Source: Micromonospora humi (GTDB lineage Bacteria; Actinomycetota; Actinomycetes; Mycobacteriales; Micromonosporaceae). Taken from it: 64,000 nt of DNA. The translations under genes and the position numbers were made by a program. Below, one piece after another: positions 52,908-60,643 of this stretch. Position 1 is the first letter of the stretch. Each line of letters begins with the position of its first letter. Under the pieces are notes generated by a model. The model worked only from the letters and a program-made list of their open reading frames with translations. It was not told where the DNA came from and made no database searches. Location: the NCBI RefSeq assembly GCF_900090105.1, contig NZ_FMDM01000001.1:248001-312000 (forward strand), read 5' to 3'.

Positions 52908-52910
52908 TCC

Positions 52911-52955
52911 CCCGCCCGCCCCCGCCCCGCCCCCCGCCCCCGCGCCCGCCCGCCC
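52911..52955. repeat. C-rich tract with G-quadruplex potential on the minus strand
   Basis: About 45 bases are almost pure C and G with many CCC/CCCC/CCCCC runs on the plus strand, so the minus strand has more than four G-runs of 3-6 bases at short spacing. It follows the ABC exporter stop and lies directly next to a palindromic repeat. It may pause polymerase at the end of the exporter gene. Confidence 0.55.
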
Positions 52956-53031
52956 CGTCGATCTTGGACTTGTGGTGCCTGTCATTTCGGTTATGACGGC
53001 TATCGGAGGTGCCACAAGTTCAAGATCGACG
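52956..53031. repeat. Extragenic palindrome with CGTCGATCTTG arms
   Basis: The left arm CGTCGATCTTGGACTTGTGG continues to GTGCC, and the right arm is its inverse with three mismatches over 24 bases. About 28 bases separate the arms. The GATCTTGG core is shared with the palindrome at 28904. It looks like a member of a dispersed palindromic repeat family. Confidence 0.75.
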
Positions 53032-53100
53032 GAGGAGCCGTTCAGGTGCCGCCCGGCTCACGGATCTTGCACTTTCCGTCCCGGCTCCGGCGCTGGCCGC

Positions 53101-53161
53101 GTTGACCGTGAAGTTGGGGGCGACAAAACGGTCGACGTCTGCCGTCAACTTCATGATCAAC
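53101..53161. repeat. Palindrome of GTTGATCATGAAGTTG type
   Basis: GTTGACCGTGAAGTTG and CAACTTCATGATCAAC are inverted copies with 14 of 16 matches and a 29-base spacer. The right arm overlaps the stop codon of the proline-repeat protein gene. Confidence 0.65.
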
Positions 53162-54044
53162 GCGCAGGGGGTGGGGGTGGGTTCTGGTCGGGGGCTGGGC
53201 GTGGGGTGGGTGGGGGTAGCAGCGGCTCGAGCGGGGTGAACGACTCCGTCGGGGCGTCGGGGCGTGGTCCGCGGCGGGGGCTCGCCGGGCGCGTGCTGTC
53301 CCGGGGCGGTCGGACCGGGATCGCCGGATCGGGGCGAGGTGGATCGGGGCGAGGTGGATCGGGGCGAGGTGGATCGGGGCGAGGTGGGTCGGGGCGAGGT
53401 GGGTCGGGGCGGGGTGGGTCGTTGCGGTCGCGCTCCTGCGCGTACTCGGCGCGCCGGCGCGCCAGGTCGCGCTCGCACTCCAGCGCGATGCGCCGCTCCC
53501 AGTACGGCTGGAGCAACTGGCGGACCCGCTCGTCCAGCTGCACCGTGACGTCCGGCTCGCAGGCGAACGTCACCTCCCCGCGCGCGTACGTCCAGGGCGG
53601 TGGATCGTCGGCGGCCAGCGCCGCGGTCAGCGCGCTGAGCAGCTCACGCGGGCGGTGCGGCGGCACCTCGACCGCGCAGCGCAGCGCCAGGCGGTGCAGG
53701 CGCTGGGTCGCCTGTGGCTGGAAGTAGTCGACGTACCAGCCGAACAGCTCCGGCCGGGCGGTGTCGGAGGACCAGGTGAACGTGGCGCGCACCAGGAAGA
53801 CGTAGACCTGCCCCTGCGCCGGCGCCACCAGCGGCTCCGGGAAGCGGCGGTCGACGGTGGTCACCGGCGTCGCCGGCTCCTCGGTCCACCACAGTTGCCG
53901 CAGCGTCGGCCGCGCGCCGGCCCAGAACCTCCGGGTACGCGAGCGCGCCGCGTCGCCGAGCGTCCGGGCCCGGGCGGCCCAGCGGCCCCGCCACCCGTCG
54001 CCGGGTGCCGGCCGCGCGCCGGAGCCCTCCGGCTCTCCGCTCAT
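53157..54044 (-). CDS. Hypothetical protein with proline-rich tandem-repeat C-terminus
   Basis: A 295-residue protein starting at ATG 54044 behind GAGAGGGG. A folded middle domain (residues about 45-190) contains TVDRRFPEPLVAPAQGQVYVFLVRATFTW and ELFGWYVDYFQPQATQRLHRLALRC, and a helix with RIALECERDLARRRAEYAQERDRN. The last 100 residues are low complexity: six tandem copies of a PPRPD pentapeptide and a final proline-rich tail. The domain is not recognised. A disordered proline-rich C-terminus suggests a binding partner or surface role. No signal peptide or membrane helix is seen. Confidence 0.65.
   Translation of the reverse strand: MSGEPEGSGARPAPGDGWRGRWAARARTLGDAARSRTRRFWAGARPTLRQLWWTEEPATPVTTVDRRFPEPLVAPAQGQVYVFLVRATFTWSSDTARPELFGWYVDYFQPQATQRLHRLALRCAVEVPPHRPRELLSALTAALAADDPPPWTYARGEVTFACEPDVTVQLDERVRQLLQPYWERRIALECERDLARRRAEYAQERDRNDPPRPDPPRPDPPRPDPPRPDPPRPDPPRPDPAIPVRPPRDSTRPASPRRGPRPDAPTESFTPLEPLLPPPTPRPAPDQNPPPPPAR
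53326..53420. repeat. Six tandem 15-base repeats coding for PPRPD
   Basis: Six direct copies of a 15-base unit (GGATCGGGGCGAGGT, with G substitutions in the last two) encode the pentapeptide repeat on the minus strand, plus a partial seventh copy. The unit length is a multiple of three, so copy number can change without shifting the frame. Confidence 0.9.
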
Positions 54045-54444
54045 CGCACCCCTCTCCGCGGCCGGCAGCCGTCCGCCCGGGAGCCGGGGTCGGCGGCTGC
54101 GGGCCGGTCGGGCGAGGGGTGTACGGATCGACGTGCGCGGCGATCCGCGATCCAACCTAACAACTGACGACGGCGGTGGCCGGCAGCCGCGCGGGCGTGC
54201 GCCCCGACACGTGACCGGCCGTTCGGAGGACGGGTCGGCTAGTCCTATCGACGGGACGGAAGGCCGAGAGTCTGTTAACGTGCTCATGCGGTCGGTCCCG
54301 TTGACGGGACCGACCGTCCAGACCGGACGCCGATCTCAGCGTGATGTCTTGATTCCGCTAGGTGGCGCTTCGTAGCGTGAGGCTCCGCAATCCTTCCGGC
54401 GGTGGGGCGCCGCCGGAAGGATTCGTCGTCACTGTGGGGTGTGA
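54045..54444. other. Gene-free region with two hairpins
   Basis: No protein-coding gene is supported. The minus-strand frame of the proline-repeat gene can be extended into it but without conservation signs. It holds GGTCGGTCCCGT-TG-ACGGGACCGACC at 54290-54315 and the hairpin at 54389-54423, which could be parts of a structured leader or a small RNA. Confidence 0.5.
54389..54423 (+). terminator. Hairpin upstream of the 54445 gene
   Basis: AATCCTTCCGGCG pairs perfectly with CGCCGGAAGGATT across a 9-base loop, 21 bases before the next start codon. It may be an attenuator or terminator. Confidence 0.5.
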
Positions 54445-55083
54445 ATGCTGATCGCCGGATCCGTACCGGTCACGAGCGTCATGGCGGAACTCGGCGCCGA
54501 GCGGTCCCTGTTCCACTCCGAGGCGGACTTCCAGCACGCGTTCGCGTGGACGCTGCGCCAACTCGACGGTGCCCTCCAGGTCCGCCTCGCCGTGCGGCAG
54601 GAGCAGAACGAACACCTGGACCTGCTCTGCCACGGCCCGGGTGGCCGGACGGCGATCGAACTGACCTACGTCACCATCCGCTGGAACGGCACCGACCCGC
54701 ACACCGGTGAGGAGTACGGCCTGCGCAGCCACACCGCCGCCGAGATCGTGCGGAACCGCTTCGTCGCCGACGTCGAGCGGCTGGAGCAGCTCTGCCGGCC
54801 CGGGGCGGCCGGGACGACCGGCCTCGCGCTGCTGCTCACCAACGACCACGCGCTGTGGCGGGCGCCCGCCGTCGACCAGCCCACCCGGGACCGCGAGTTC
54901 CGGCTCCACGACGGTCGGCGGCTCACCGGCGTCCTCCGGTGGGGGGTCGACGGGCGCTACTTCCCGCCCAACGAGCGTCAGCTGAGCGGCGACTACCGGC
55001 TCGACTGGCAGGACTTCACCGAGCTGCCGGGGCGGCACGGCCGGTTCCGCTGGCTCGCGGTGCCGGTCGCGGGGCGGGACTGA
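54445..55083 (+). CDS. Unrecognised protein, possibly PD-(D/E)XK nuclease-like
   Basis: A 212-residue protein. The central section EQNEHLDLLCHGPGGRTAIELTYVTIRW has an Asp followed by an ELxY strand, which resembles the core of PD-(D/E)XK nucleases but lacks the Lys of the ExK motif. No signal peptide or membrane helix is seen. It is followed after four bases by another gene and then by the PglW-like gene, so it may belong to that accessory module. The nuclease link is a weak structural guess, and this family is not one I recognise. Confidence 0.6.
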   Translation: MLIAGSVPVTSVMAELGAERSLFHSEADFQHAFAWTLRQLDGALQVRLAVRQEQNEHLDLLCHGPGGRTAIELTYVTIRWNGTDPHTGEEYGLRSHTAAEIVRNRFVADVERLEQLCRPGAAGTTGLALLLTNDHALWRAPAVDQPTRDREFRLHDGRRLTGVLRWGVDGRYFPPNERQLSGDYRLDWQDFTELPGRHGRFRWLAVPVAGRD

Positions 55084-55087
55084 CCGC

Positions 55088-55633
55088 ATGGGCGTCGAGG
55101 CTCGCCGGGCCGCCGGCCGTACCGTCGAATTCCTCAGGTCGTTGGCCCAGCGGCGGTACGACCGGGTGTGGACTCCCGACTTCCTGCGTCGCGCGCCCGA
55201 CGTGCAGGGCTTCGCCGTCTTCCACCGTGGCGGTCTGGCGCTGGTCCACGTGACGAGCACCCCCGGCGACCCGACCCGCTGCCTCGTCCGGGCGGCCTGC
55301 GCGGCCGGCGCGGACGTGACGGACGTCGCCGAGGCGACGGTGTGGGCGGACATCAGGAACCAGTTGACCGACGCCGGCCGCTACCGCTGCGTCGTCACGG
55401 CCGACCGGCACGCCTGCCACGTGGTGTTCACCCGGGACGTCCGCACGCCGCCGATGGCGGACCCGACCGCGCCCGACGCGATGGTGGCGCTCGACCTGCT
55501 CGACGGCGCGCTGGCGACGTGCGTGCACAACGCCGCCGCCGACTTCCGCGACCTGTCCGCCTACCTCGCGGCCCGGCCGTTGGAGGCGACCGAGGCGGAT
55601 GTGCGGACCCTGTTCGACTGCGCCTGGGGCTGA
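55088..55633 (+). CDS. Unrecognised hypothetical protein
   Basis: A 181-residue protein starting at ATG 55088, four bases after the preceding stop. It has no transmembrane segment or signal. Two beta-rich stretches are seen: GFAVFHRGGLALVHVTSTPGD and YRCVVTADRHACHVVFTRD. No domain is recognised. It stands directly before the PglW-like gene but on a separate transcript start, since that gene has its own -10 box. Confidence 0.6.
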   Translation: MGVEARRAAGRTVEFLRSLAQRRYDRVWTPDFLRRAPDVQGFAVFHRGGLALVHVTSTPGDPTRCLVRAACAAGADVTDVAEATVWADIRNQLTDAGRYRCVVTADRHACHVVFTRDVRTPPMADPTAPDAMVALDLLDGALATCVHNAAADFRDLSAYLAARPLEATEADVRTLFDCAWG

Positions 55634-55713
55634 CAGGTGACGCCAGAGTCAGAAGCGGCGCGGACGGGCCCACCCACGACGAGTGGCGAGTCCGGGTCCG
55701 TCGGCTGGCAGCC

Positions 55714-55719
55714 TAGGAT
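55714..55719 (+). promoter_or_regulatory. -10 box for leaderless PglW-like transcript
   Basis: TAGGAT lies seven bases before the ATG at 55727 and no ribosome binding site is present. The start of transcription should fall on the first base of the ATG, as in leaderless actinobacterial mRNAs. Confidence 0.6.
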
Positions 55720-55726
55720 CTCCTGC

Positions 55727-58700
55727 ATGCAGGAAGGCCGGTGGACGACGATCACCCCGTCGCAGTTCGCGCACGAGCGGGAGGCCCTGGCGTACGTCCA
55801 GGCGCTGCTGCCCGACACCGAGCCCTACCGCGCCTGGTCGAACTTCACCTTCACCGCCCCGACCGGGCACCCCTACGAGGTCGACCTCCTGGTGGCGGGC
55901 CCCGGTGGGCTCTACCTGATCGAGATCAAGAGCCTGACCGGCCGGCTGACCTCCAGCGGCTCCAACTGGATCCAGACCAGCCCGGGCCGCACCCGGACGT
56001 TCGACAACCCCCTGCACCTCGCCGACATGAAGGCCAAGAAGCTCAAGGGACTGCTCCAGACCGCCGCATCCCGACGCAAGGGTGCGCCGGTCCGGGTGCC
56101 GTTCGTGCAGGCGGCGGTCTTCCTGTCCAAGCCGGGCCTGCACATCGAGCTCTCCGAGCACCACCTGCACGGGGTCTACGGGCCCGAGCCGGCGCCCGGG
56201 CACCAGCCCGGCCCGCTGCCGGCGATCGGCTCGCTGCTGCAACGGCCACCGCAGGACGAACGGCAGCGGGTGAACAAGGAGGTCTCCGCCGCCCTGCCCG
56301 CCCTGCTGGAAGCCGTGGGGGTGGCCCGCAGTCGCCGGCACTACCAGGTGGGGGCGTGGGAGCTGGAGTCGCGGCCGTACGATCTCGGCCCCACCTGGCA
56401 GGACCATCACGCCCGCCACCGCGAGCTGGAGCGGGAGCACCGGCGCATCCGCATCTACCTGGTGGAGCGGAACGCCGTGCAGGCCGACCGGGCCAGCATC
56501 GAACGGGCGGCCCGGCGCGAGATGACGGTGCTGCACGGCATCAACCACCCCGGCATCGTGCGGGTCGATGCGTTGGAGTCGCACGAGGCGGGTCCGGCGT
56601 TGATCTTCCGGCACGACCCCCGAGCCGTCCGGCTCGACCACTACGTCGCCCAGTACGGCGAGCGCCTCGACCCGCTGACCCGGGTGGCGCTGGTGCGCCA
56701 ACTCGCCGACGCCGTCGCGTACGCACACCGGCGTCACCTCCACCACCGCGCGCTGTCGGCGCGCAGCGTGCTCGTCACGCCCGGCCGCAGGCGGCGCGGG
56801 GGCAGCGAGGAGGAGGCGTGGCTCACCCCGCAGTTGCAGCTCAGCGACTGGCAGGCCGCCACCCGTGCGGTGGACACCAGCGGCGGCAGTAGCGGCGACC
56901 CGGTCAGCATCTCCTCGCACGCCGCCGCGCACATCGAGCTGTCCGCCGAGCCCTACCTCGCGCCCGAGCTGACCGCGCCGCGACCGGACCCGATCGCCAT
57001 GGACGTGTTCGGTCTGGGCGCGTTGGCCTACCTGATCCTCACCGGCCAGCCGCCCGCGGCCAAGCGGCAGGAGTTGCTGTCCCGGCTGGCCCGCGACAAC
57101 GGCCTGCGCCCCTCGTCGGTGACGGACGGGATCAGCGAGTTCGCCGACGAGCTGATCCAGGCGGCCACCGCCCCGGTGCCCGCGCAGCGCCTCACCACTG
57201 TCGCCGACTTCGTCGAGATGCTCGAGGAGGTCGAGAACGAGCTCACCGCGCCGCCGCCGTCGACGCATCCGGGTGAGCCGGAGCCGGAGGAGACCGACCC
57301 GCTGGAGGCGCGCGGCGGTGATCGGGTCGCGGAGTGGACGATCAGGAAGCGGCTGGGCACCGGGTCGACCTGTCGCGCGTTCCTCGCCCACAACGAGCGC
57401 ACCGGCCGGGACGAGGTGCTGAAGGTCGGCCTCTCCGACGAGAAGGCCGGCCGGCTCGCCCACGAGGCGAAGGTGCTCCGCCCGCTCACCGACTCGCGGG
57501 TCATCCGGCTGGCGAGGCCGGAGCCGCTGCGGATCGCCGACCGCACCGTGGTCGTGCTGGAGCACGCCGGCGAGCTGACCCTGGCCCGGAAGCTTCGCGA
57601 CGAGGGCCGCCTGACCGTCGACGAGCTGGAGACCTACAGCGACTACCTGTTCGGCGCGCTCGACTACCTGGAGGGCGAGGGCGTCTACCACCGGGACATC
57701 AAGCCGGACAACATCGCCATCCGGATCCGGCCCAACCGCACCCGCCAGCTCGTGCTCTTCGACTTCTCGCTGGCCGGGGTCTCGGTCAAGGAGCTCGCCG
57801 CCGGCACCCCCCGCTACCTGGACCCGTTCCTCGGCACCGCGAACCGGCAGGTCTACGACAAGCACGCCGAGTGGTACGCCCTCGCGGTCACGCTGCACGA
57901 GATGGCCTCCGGTGAGCTGCCGGTCTGGGGTGACGGCGGCACCGAGCCGCAGCTCACCGAGGGACCCCCGGTGCTGGCGGCGGAGGCGTTCGACCCGGCG
58001 GTACGCGACGGCCTGGTCGAGTTCCTCCACCAGGCGCTGCACCGCGACCACCGCCGGCGCTTCAGCTCGCTGAAGGACATGCGCGACGCCTGGCAGCAGA
58101 TCTTCCGGCGGTCCGACGCCAGCACCCCGGTCGGCTCGGAGCACCCGGAGACCGAGGCCGAGGAGCCGGACGAGCAGGTCGCCGAGCAGGTCCGTGAGGA
58201 GGCGGCGGCCCGGGCGACCAGGGCGACCGCGCTGGAGGCCGCCGGGCTCACCCCACGGGCGGTCTCCGCCGCGCACCGGGTCGAGGCCACCACGGTCGGC
58301 GAGCTGCTGGCGGTCGGCAACAACACCTTCGCCACGCTCCCCGGCCTCGGCGCGAAGACGCGCAAGGAGCTGCAGCGCCGGGTCAAGGAGTGGCGCAGCC
58401 GGCTGGGGGAGCGGGAAACCATCCCCACCTCAGCGGCCGCCCGCCGGGCCGCCAGCGCCGAGGCCGCCACGGAGACCACGGCCGGCGACACCGACCCGGT
58501 GCGCGTCGGCCTGGACGCCGTCGCCACCCTGCTCGTGCCCGCCCGAAACGGCCGCAACACCGCCGAGGCGGAGGCGACGCGACTGCTGCTGAACCTGCCC
58601 GACGACACCGGCGCCCTACCCGCGCTGCCACTCTGGCCGCAGCAGCCGCTGGTCGCCGCCGCCGTCGGGGTGACCGCCGGCCGGATCGCGCAGATTCTCG

Positions 58701-60142
58701 GCAAGCAGCGCAAACGCTGGCACGAGCTTGCGGTGGTACGCAGCGTGCGTACCCAGATCGTGGAGCTGCTGCGCGACGGTGGCCGGGTGATGGGCGTCGC
58801 CGAGCTGGCCGCGGCGCTGCTGACCAGCCGCGGCTCGGTGCGCACCGGCGACGCGCTGCGGCTCGCGGTGGCGGTCGCCGCCGTGCGGGCCGCCGTCGAG
58901 ATCGACGCGCTGGAGGAGGAGCCGCGCCTGCTGCTGCGCCGGCACGGTCGCGACGACATCGACGGCAAGCCGCACCCGCGCGGCGATCGCCTGCTCGTCG
59001 CGTTGGAGGCCGGTGAGGACGACGCGCCGGACACGCCGACCGCGCCCGCGCTGCTCGACTACGCCGACGCGCTCGGGAAGGCCGCCGACCGGCTCGCCGC
59101 CAGTGAGGTGTTGCCCAGCGCCGCCACGGTGATGCGTACCCTCGCCACGGTGACCGCGCCCGGCGGCGCGGCGGACGTCATCGACGAACGGCGGCGGGTG
59201 CTGCTCGCCGCGGTGGCCTCGGACCGCGCCGCCGCCACCGCCCGACTGGAGCTCTATCCCCGCGACCTGGACCCGGTGCGGGCGTTGCGGCTCGCCCAGG
59301 CCGGCGTGGTGCCCCCGGCGTCGGACAACCAGCGCGCGCTCAGCCCGGAGCTGGTGCAGCAGCGCGTCTCGGCGCGCTTCCCCGAGCTGGCGCCGCTGCC
59401 GACGGACCGGAGACTGGACCGCCTGCTCGCCGAGGCGGGCTTCGAGCTTCGCCGGGATCGCGACCGGTTCCTCCCGCCGCCGCCCCGCGCCGGCTCGTCG
59501 TCCATGTCGATCATCCAGCGGCGCCCGTCGGCCAGCACGGTGCCGAGCCGGTGGGCGGCCGAGTCGCCCGAGCTGGCCGACGCGATGCGGGCCGAGGAAC
59601 GCCTGGCCGGGGCCAGGTCCGCCGGTGGGTTCCGGGCCCTGACGGTACGCCTCAGCCGCTACGCGCCGGCCCGCGACGAACTGGTACGCCGCTTCGACGC
59701 CCGCCCGGTCAGCGTGGCGGAGGAGTTCGTGCGGGAGCTTCGCGGCCTGGTCGACGCCCGCCCGAAACCCACCTGGGAGACCGTGGTCGGCGCCGACAAC
59801 GCGCCGGAGAACTCGCGCGCCGCCATCAAGCTCGGCGAGTACGTCGAGCAGGCGTGGCAGCTCGTCGCGCCGCGCCTGCGCGAGCGGTTGAGCGTCGAGG
59901 CGGGGCCGGTGCTGCTGCACGACGCGGCGGTGCTGGCCCGCTACCGGGCGATGGAGCGGCTGCACGAGTTGGCCGACGCGGCGCGAGCCGGGGCGGGCGG
60001 CGTGTGGGTGCTCTGCCCGATGGACGATCCGGGGCTACTGCCGAAGCTGGACGGGACGGTGGTGCGGGTGGGTGACAACGAGTGGATCGCGCTGCCGGAC
60101 GCCTGGGTGGTCAACGCCCACCGCAGCGCGGCACTCGCGTGA
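55727..60142 (+). CDS. pglW: PglW-like NERD nuclease-kinase protein (BREX type 2 / Pgl)
   Basis: A 1471-residue protein. Residues 1-130 form a NERD domain with nuclease residues Asp53 (EVDLLVAGPGG) and E66-I-K68. Residues about 230-500 are a kinase fold with degenerate motifs, HRALSARS at 340-347 for HRDxxxxN and SDW for DFG, so it is a pseudokinase. Residues about 530-810 are a second kinase with Lys566, HRDIKPDN at 655-662, DFS at 679-681 and GTPRYLDPF, predicted active. A helix-hairpin-helix (about 835-890) and a long C-terminal region follow. This order is that of PglW of the Streptomyces phage-growth-limitation/BREX type 2 systems. No pglX, Y or Z is in the window. Confidence 0.85.
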   Translation: MQEGRWTTITPSQFAHEREALAYVQALLPDTEPYRAWSNFTFTAPTGHPYEVDLLVAGPGGLYLIEIKSLTGRLTSSGSNWIQTSPGRTRTFDNPLHLADMKAKKLKGLLQTAASRRKGAPVRVPFVQAAVFLSKPGLHIELSEHHLHGVYGPEPAPGHQPGPLPAIGSLLQRPPQDERQRVNKEVSAALPALLEAVGVARSRRHYQVGAWELESRPYDLGPTWQDHHARHRELEREHRRIRIYLVERNAVQADRASIERAARREMTVLHGINHPGIVRVDALESHEAGPALIFRHDPRAVRLDHYVAQYGERLDPLTRVALVRQLADAVAYAHRRHLHHRALSARSVLVTPGRRRRGGSEEEAWLTPQLQLSDWQAATRAVDTSGGSSGDPVSISSHAAAHIELSAEPYLAPELTAPRPDPIAMDVFGLGALAYLILTGQPPAAKRQELLSRLARDNGLRPSSVTDGISEFADELIQAATAPVPAQRLTTVADFVEMLEEVENELTAPPPSTHPGEPEPEETDPLEARGGDRVAEWTIRKRLGTGSTCRAFLAHNERTGRDEVLKVGLSDEKAGRLAHEAKVLRPLTDSRVIRLARPEPLRIADRTVVVLEHAGELTLARKLRDEGRLTVDELETYSDYLFGALDYLEGEGVYHRDIKPDNIAIRIRPNRTRQLVLFDFSLAGVSVKELAAGTPRYLDPFLGTANRQVYDKHAEWYALAVTLHEMASGELPVWGDGGTEPQLTEGPPVLAAEAFDPAVRDGLVEFLHQALHRDHRRRFSSLKDMRDAWQQIFRRSDASTPVGSEHPETEAEEPDEQVAEQVREEAAARATRATALEAAGLTPRAVSAAHRVEATTVGELLAVGNNTFATLPGLGAKTRKELQRRVKEWRSRLGERETIPTSAAARRAASAEAATETTAGDTDPVRVGLDAVATLLVPARNGRNTAEAEATRLLLNLPDDTGALPALPLWPQQPLVAAAVGVTAGRIAQILGKQRKRWHELAVVRSVRTQIVELLRDGGRVMGVAELAAALLTSRGSVRTGDALRLAVAVAAVRAAVEIDALEEEPRLLLRRHGRDDIDGKPHPRGDRLLVALEAGEDDAPDTPTAPALLDYADALGKAADRLAASEVLPSAATVMRTLATVTAPGGAADVIDERRRVLLAAVASDRAAATARLELYPRDLDPVRALRLAQAGVVPPASDNQRALSPELVQQRVSARFPELAPLPTDRRLDRLLAEAGFELRRDRDRFLPPPPRAGSSSMSIIQRRPSASTVPSRWAAESPELADAMRAEERLAGARSAGGFRALTVRLSRYAPARDELVRRFDARPVSVAEEFVRELRGLVDARPKPTWETVVGADNAPENSRAAIKLGEYVEQAWQLVAPRLRERLSVEAGPVLLHDAAVLARYRAMERLHELADAARAGAGGVWVLCPMDDPGLLPKLDGTVVRVGDNEWIALPDAWVVNAHRSAALA

Positions 60143-60173
60143 GACCGTCCGGTCCGAGCTGACGGCAGCCCGT

Positions 60174-60228
60174 CTGATCGGTTCGATCCCCCCCCAGTCC
60201 CACTGGTGGTACCCAGTCAACCGATCGG
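60174..60228 (+). terminator. Nested hairpin after the PglW-like gene
   Basis: CTGATCGGTT and AACCGATCGG form a 9/10 stem enclosing a smaller ACTGG/CCAGT hairpin and a C-run. It lies 31 bases after the stop codon. It may end the PglW transcript. Confidence 0.5.
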
Positions 60229-60297
60229 GTCGTTCCTCTCGCTGAGACGTCGTGGCAAACTCGCTGTCACCACAGCCTCACTCCTGGAGGAAGCCGG

Positions 60298-60633
60298 GTG
60301 AGATCATGGCTCCTGCTGATCATCATTTCCCGGTTGCCGATCACCTGGTTCGGGCATCGGTTTCAGCTTCGCGGCCTGCCGAACGATCGCCCTCGCTTCG
60401 TCTATCTCTGTCCGGCCGCAGGCTGTCCATGGGTCAGTCGTCTACTGCGTTCGGATGAGACCAGTATCCGGTGTGAGCAGCATTCGCACATGGGAGTGCG
60501 AAAGGTCTTCGTGAGGCTTTACTCATGCAGCGGTTGCTCCCAGACGTTGGTGTATCCGCGTGACTTCGATGCCGAGGGGAGCCAACACATAAGCCCTGGC
60601 GCGCACGACCCTCGTCCTCTGCGTACCGAGTGA
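60298..60633 (+). CDS. Small Cys-rich (zinc ribbon-like) protein
   Basis: A 111-residue protein starting at GTG 60298, with GGAGG at 60286-60290. It has a hydrophobic start (WLLLIIISRLPI) and Cys at 38, 43, 59, 77 and 80 plus His62 and His64 in patterns such as CPAAGCPW and CSGC, suggesting a zinc site. GC at third codon positions is lower than in neighbouring genes, a sign of recent acquisition. It lies 155 bases after the PglW-like gene and just before a membrane protein gene. Function unknown. Confidence 0.6.
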   Translation: MRSWLLLIIISRLPITWFGHRFQLRGLPNDRPRFVYLCPAAGCPWVSRLLRSDETSIRCEQHSHMGVRKVFVRLYSCSGCSQTLVYPRDFDAEGSQHISPGAHDPRPLRTE

Positions 60634-60643
60634 GGTGTGAGAC

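Noticed and set aside
53326..53420. Regular short repeats as a possible CRISPR array
   Set aside because: Units are contiguous 15-base copies with no spacers, and they encode a pentapeptide.
55727..60142. Complete Pgl/BREX defence system
   Set aside because: No pglX, pglY, pglZ or helicase gene was found among all frames in the window.
60178..60192. GGTTCGATCC resembling a tRNA T-loop
   Set aside because: No cloverleaf, anticodon arm or matching acceptor stem can be drawn; the bases belong to a terminator-like hairpin.
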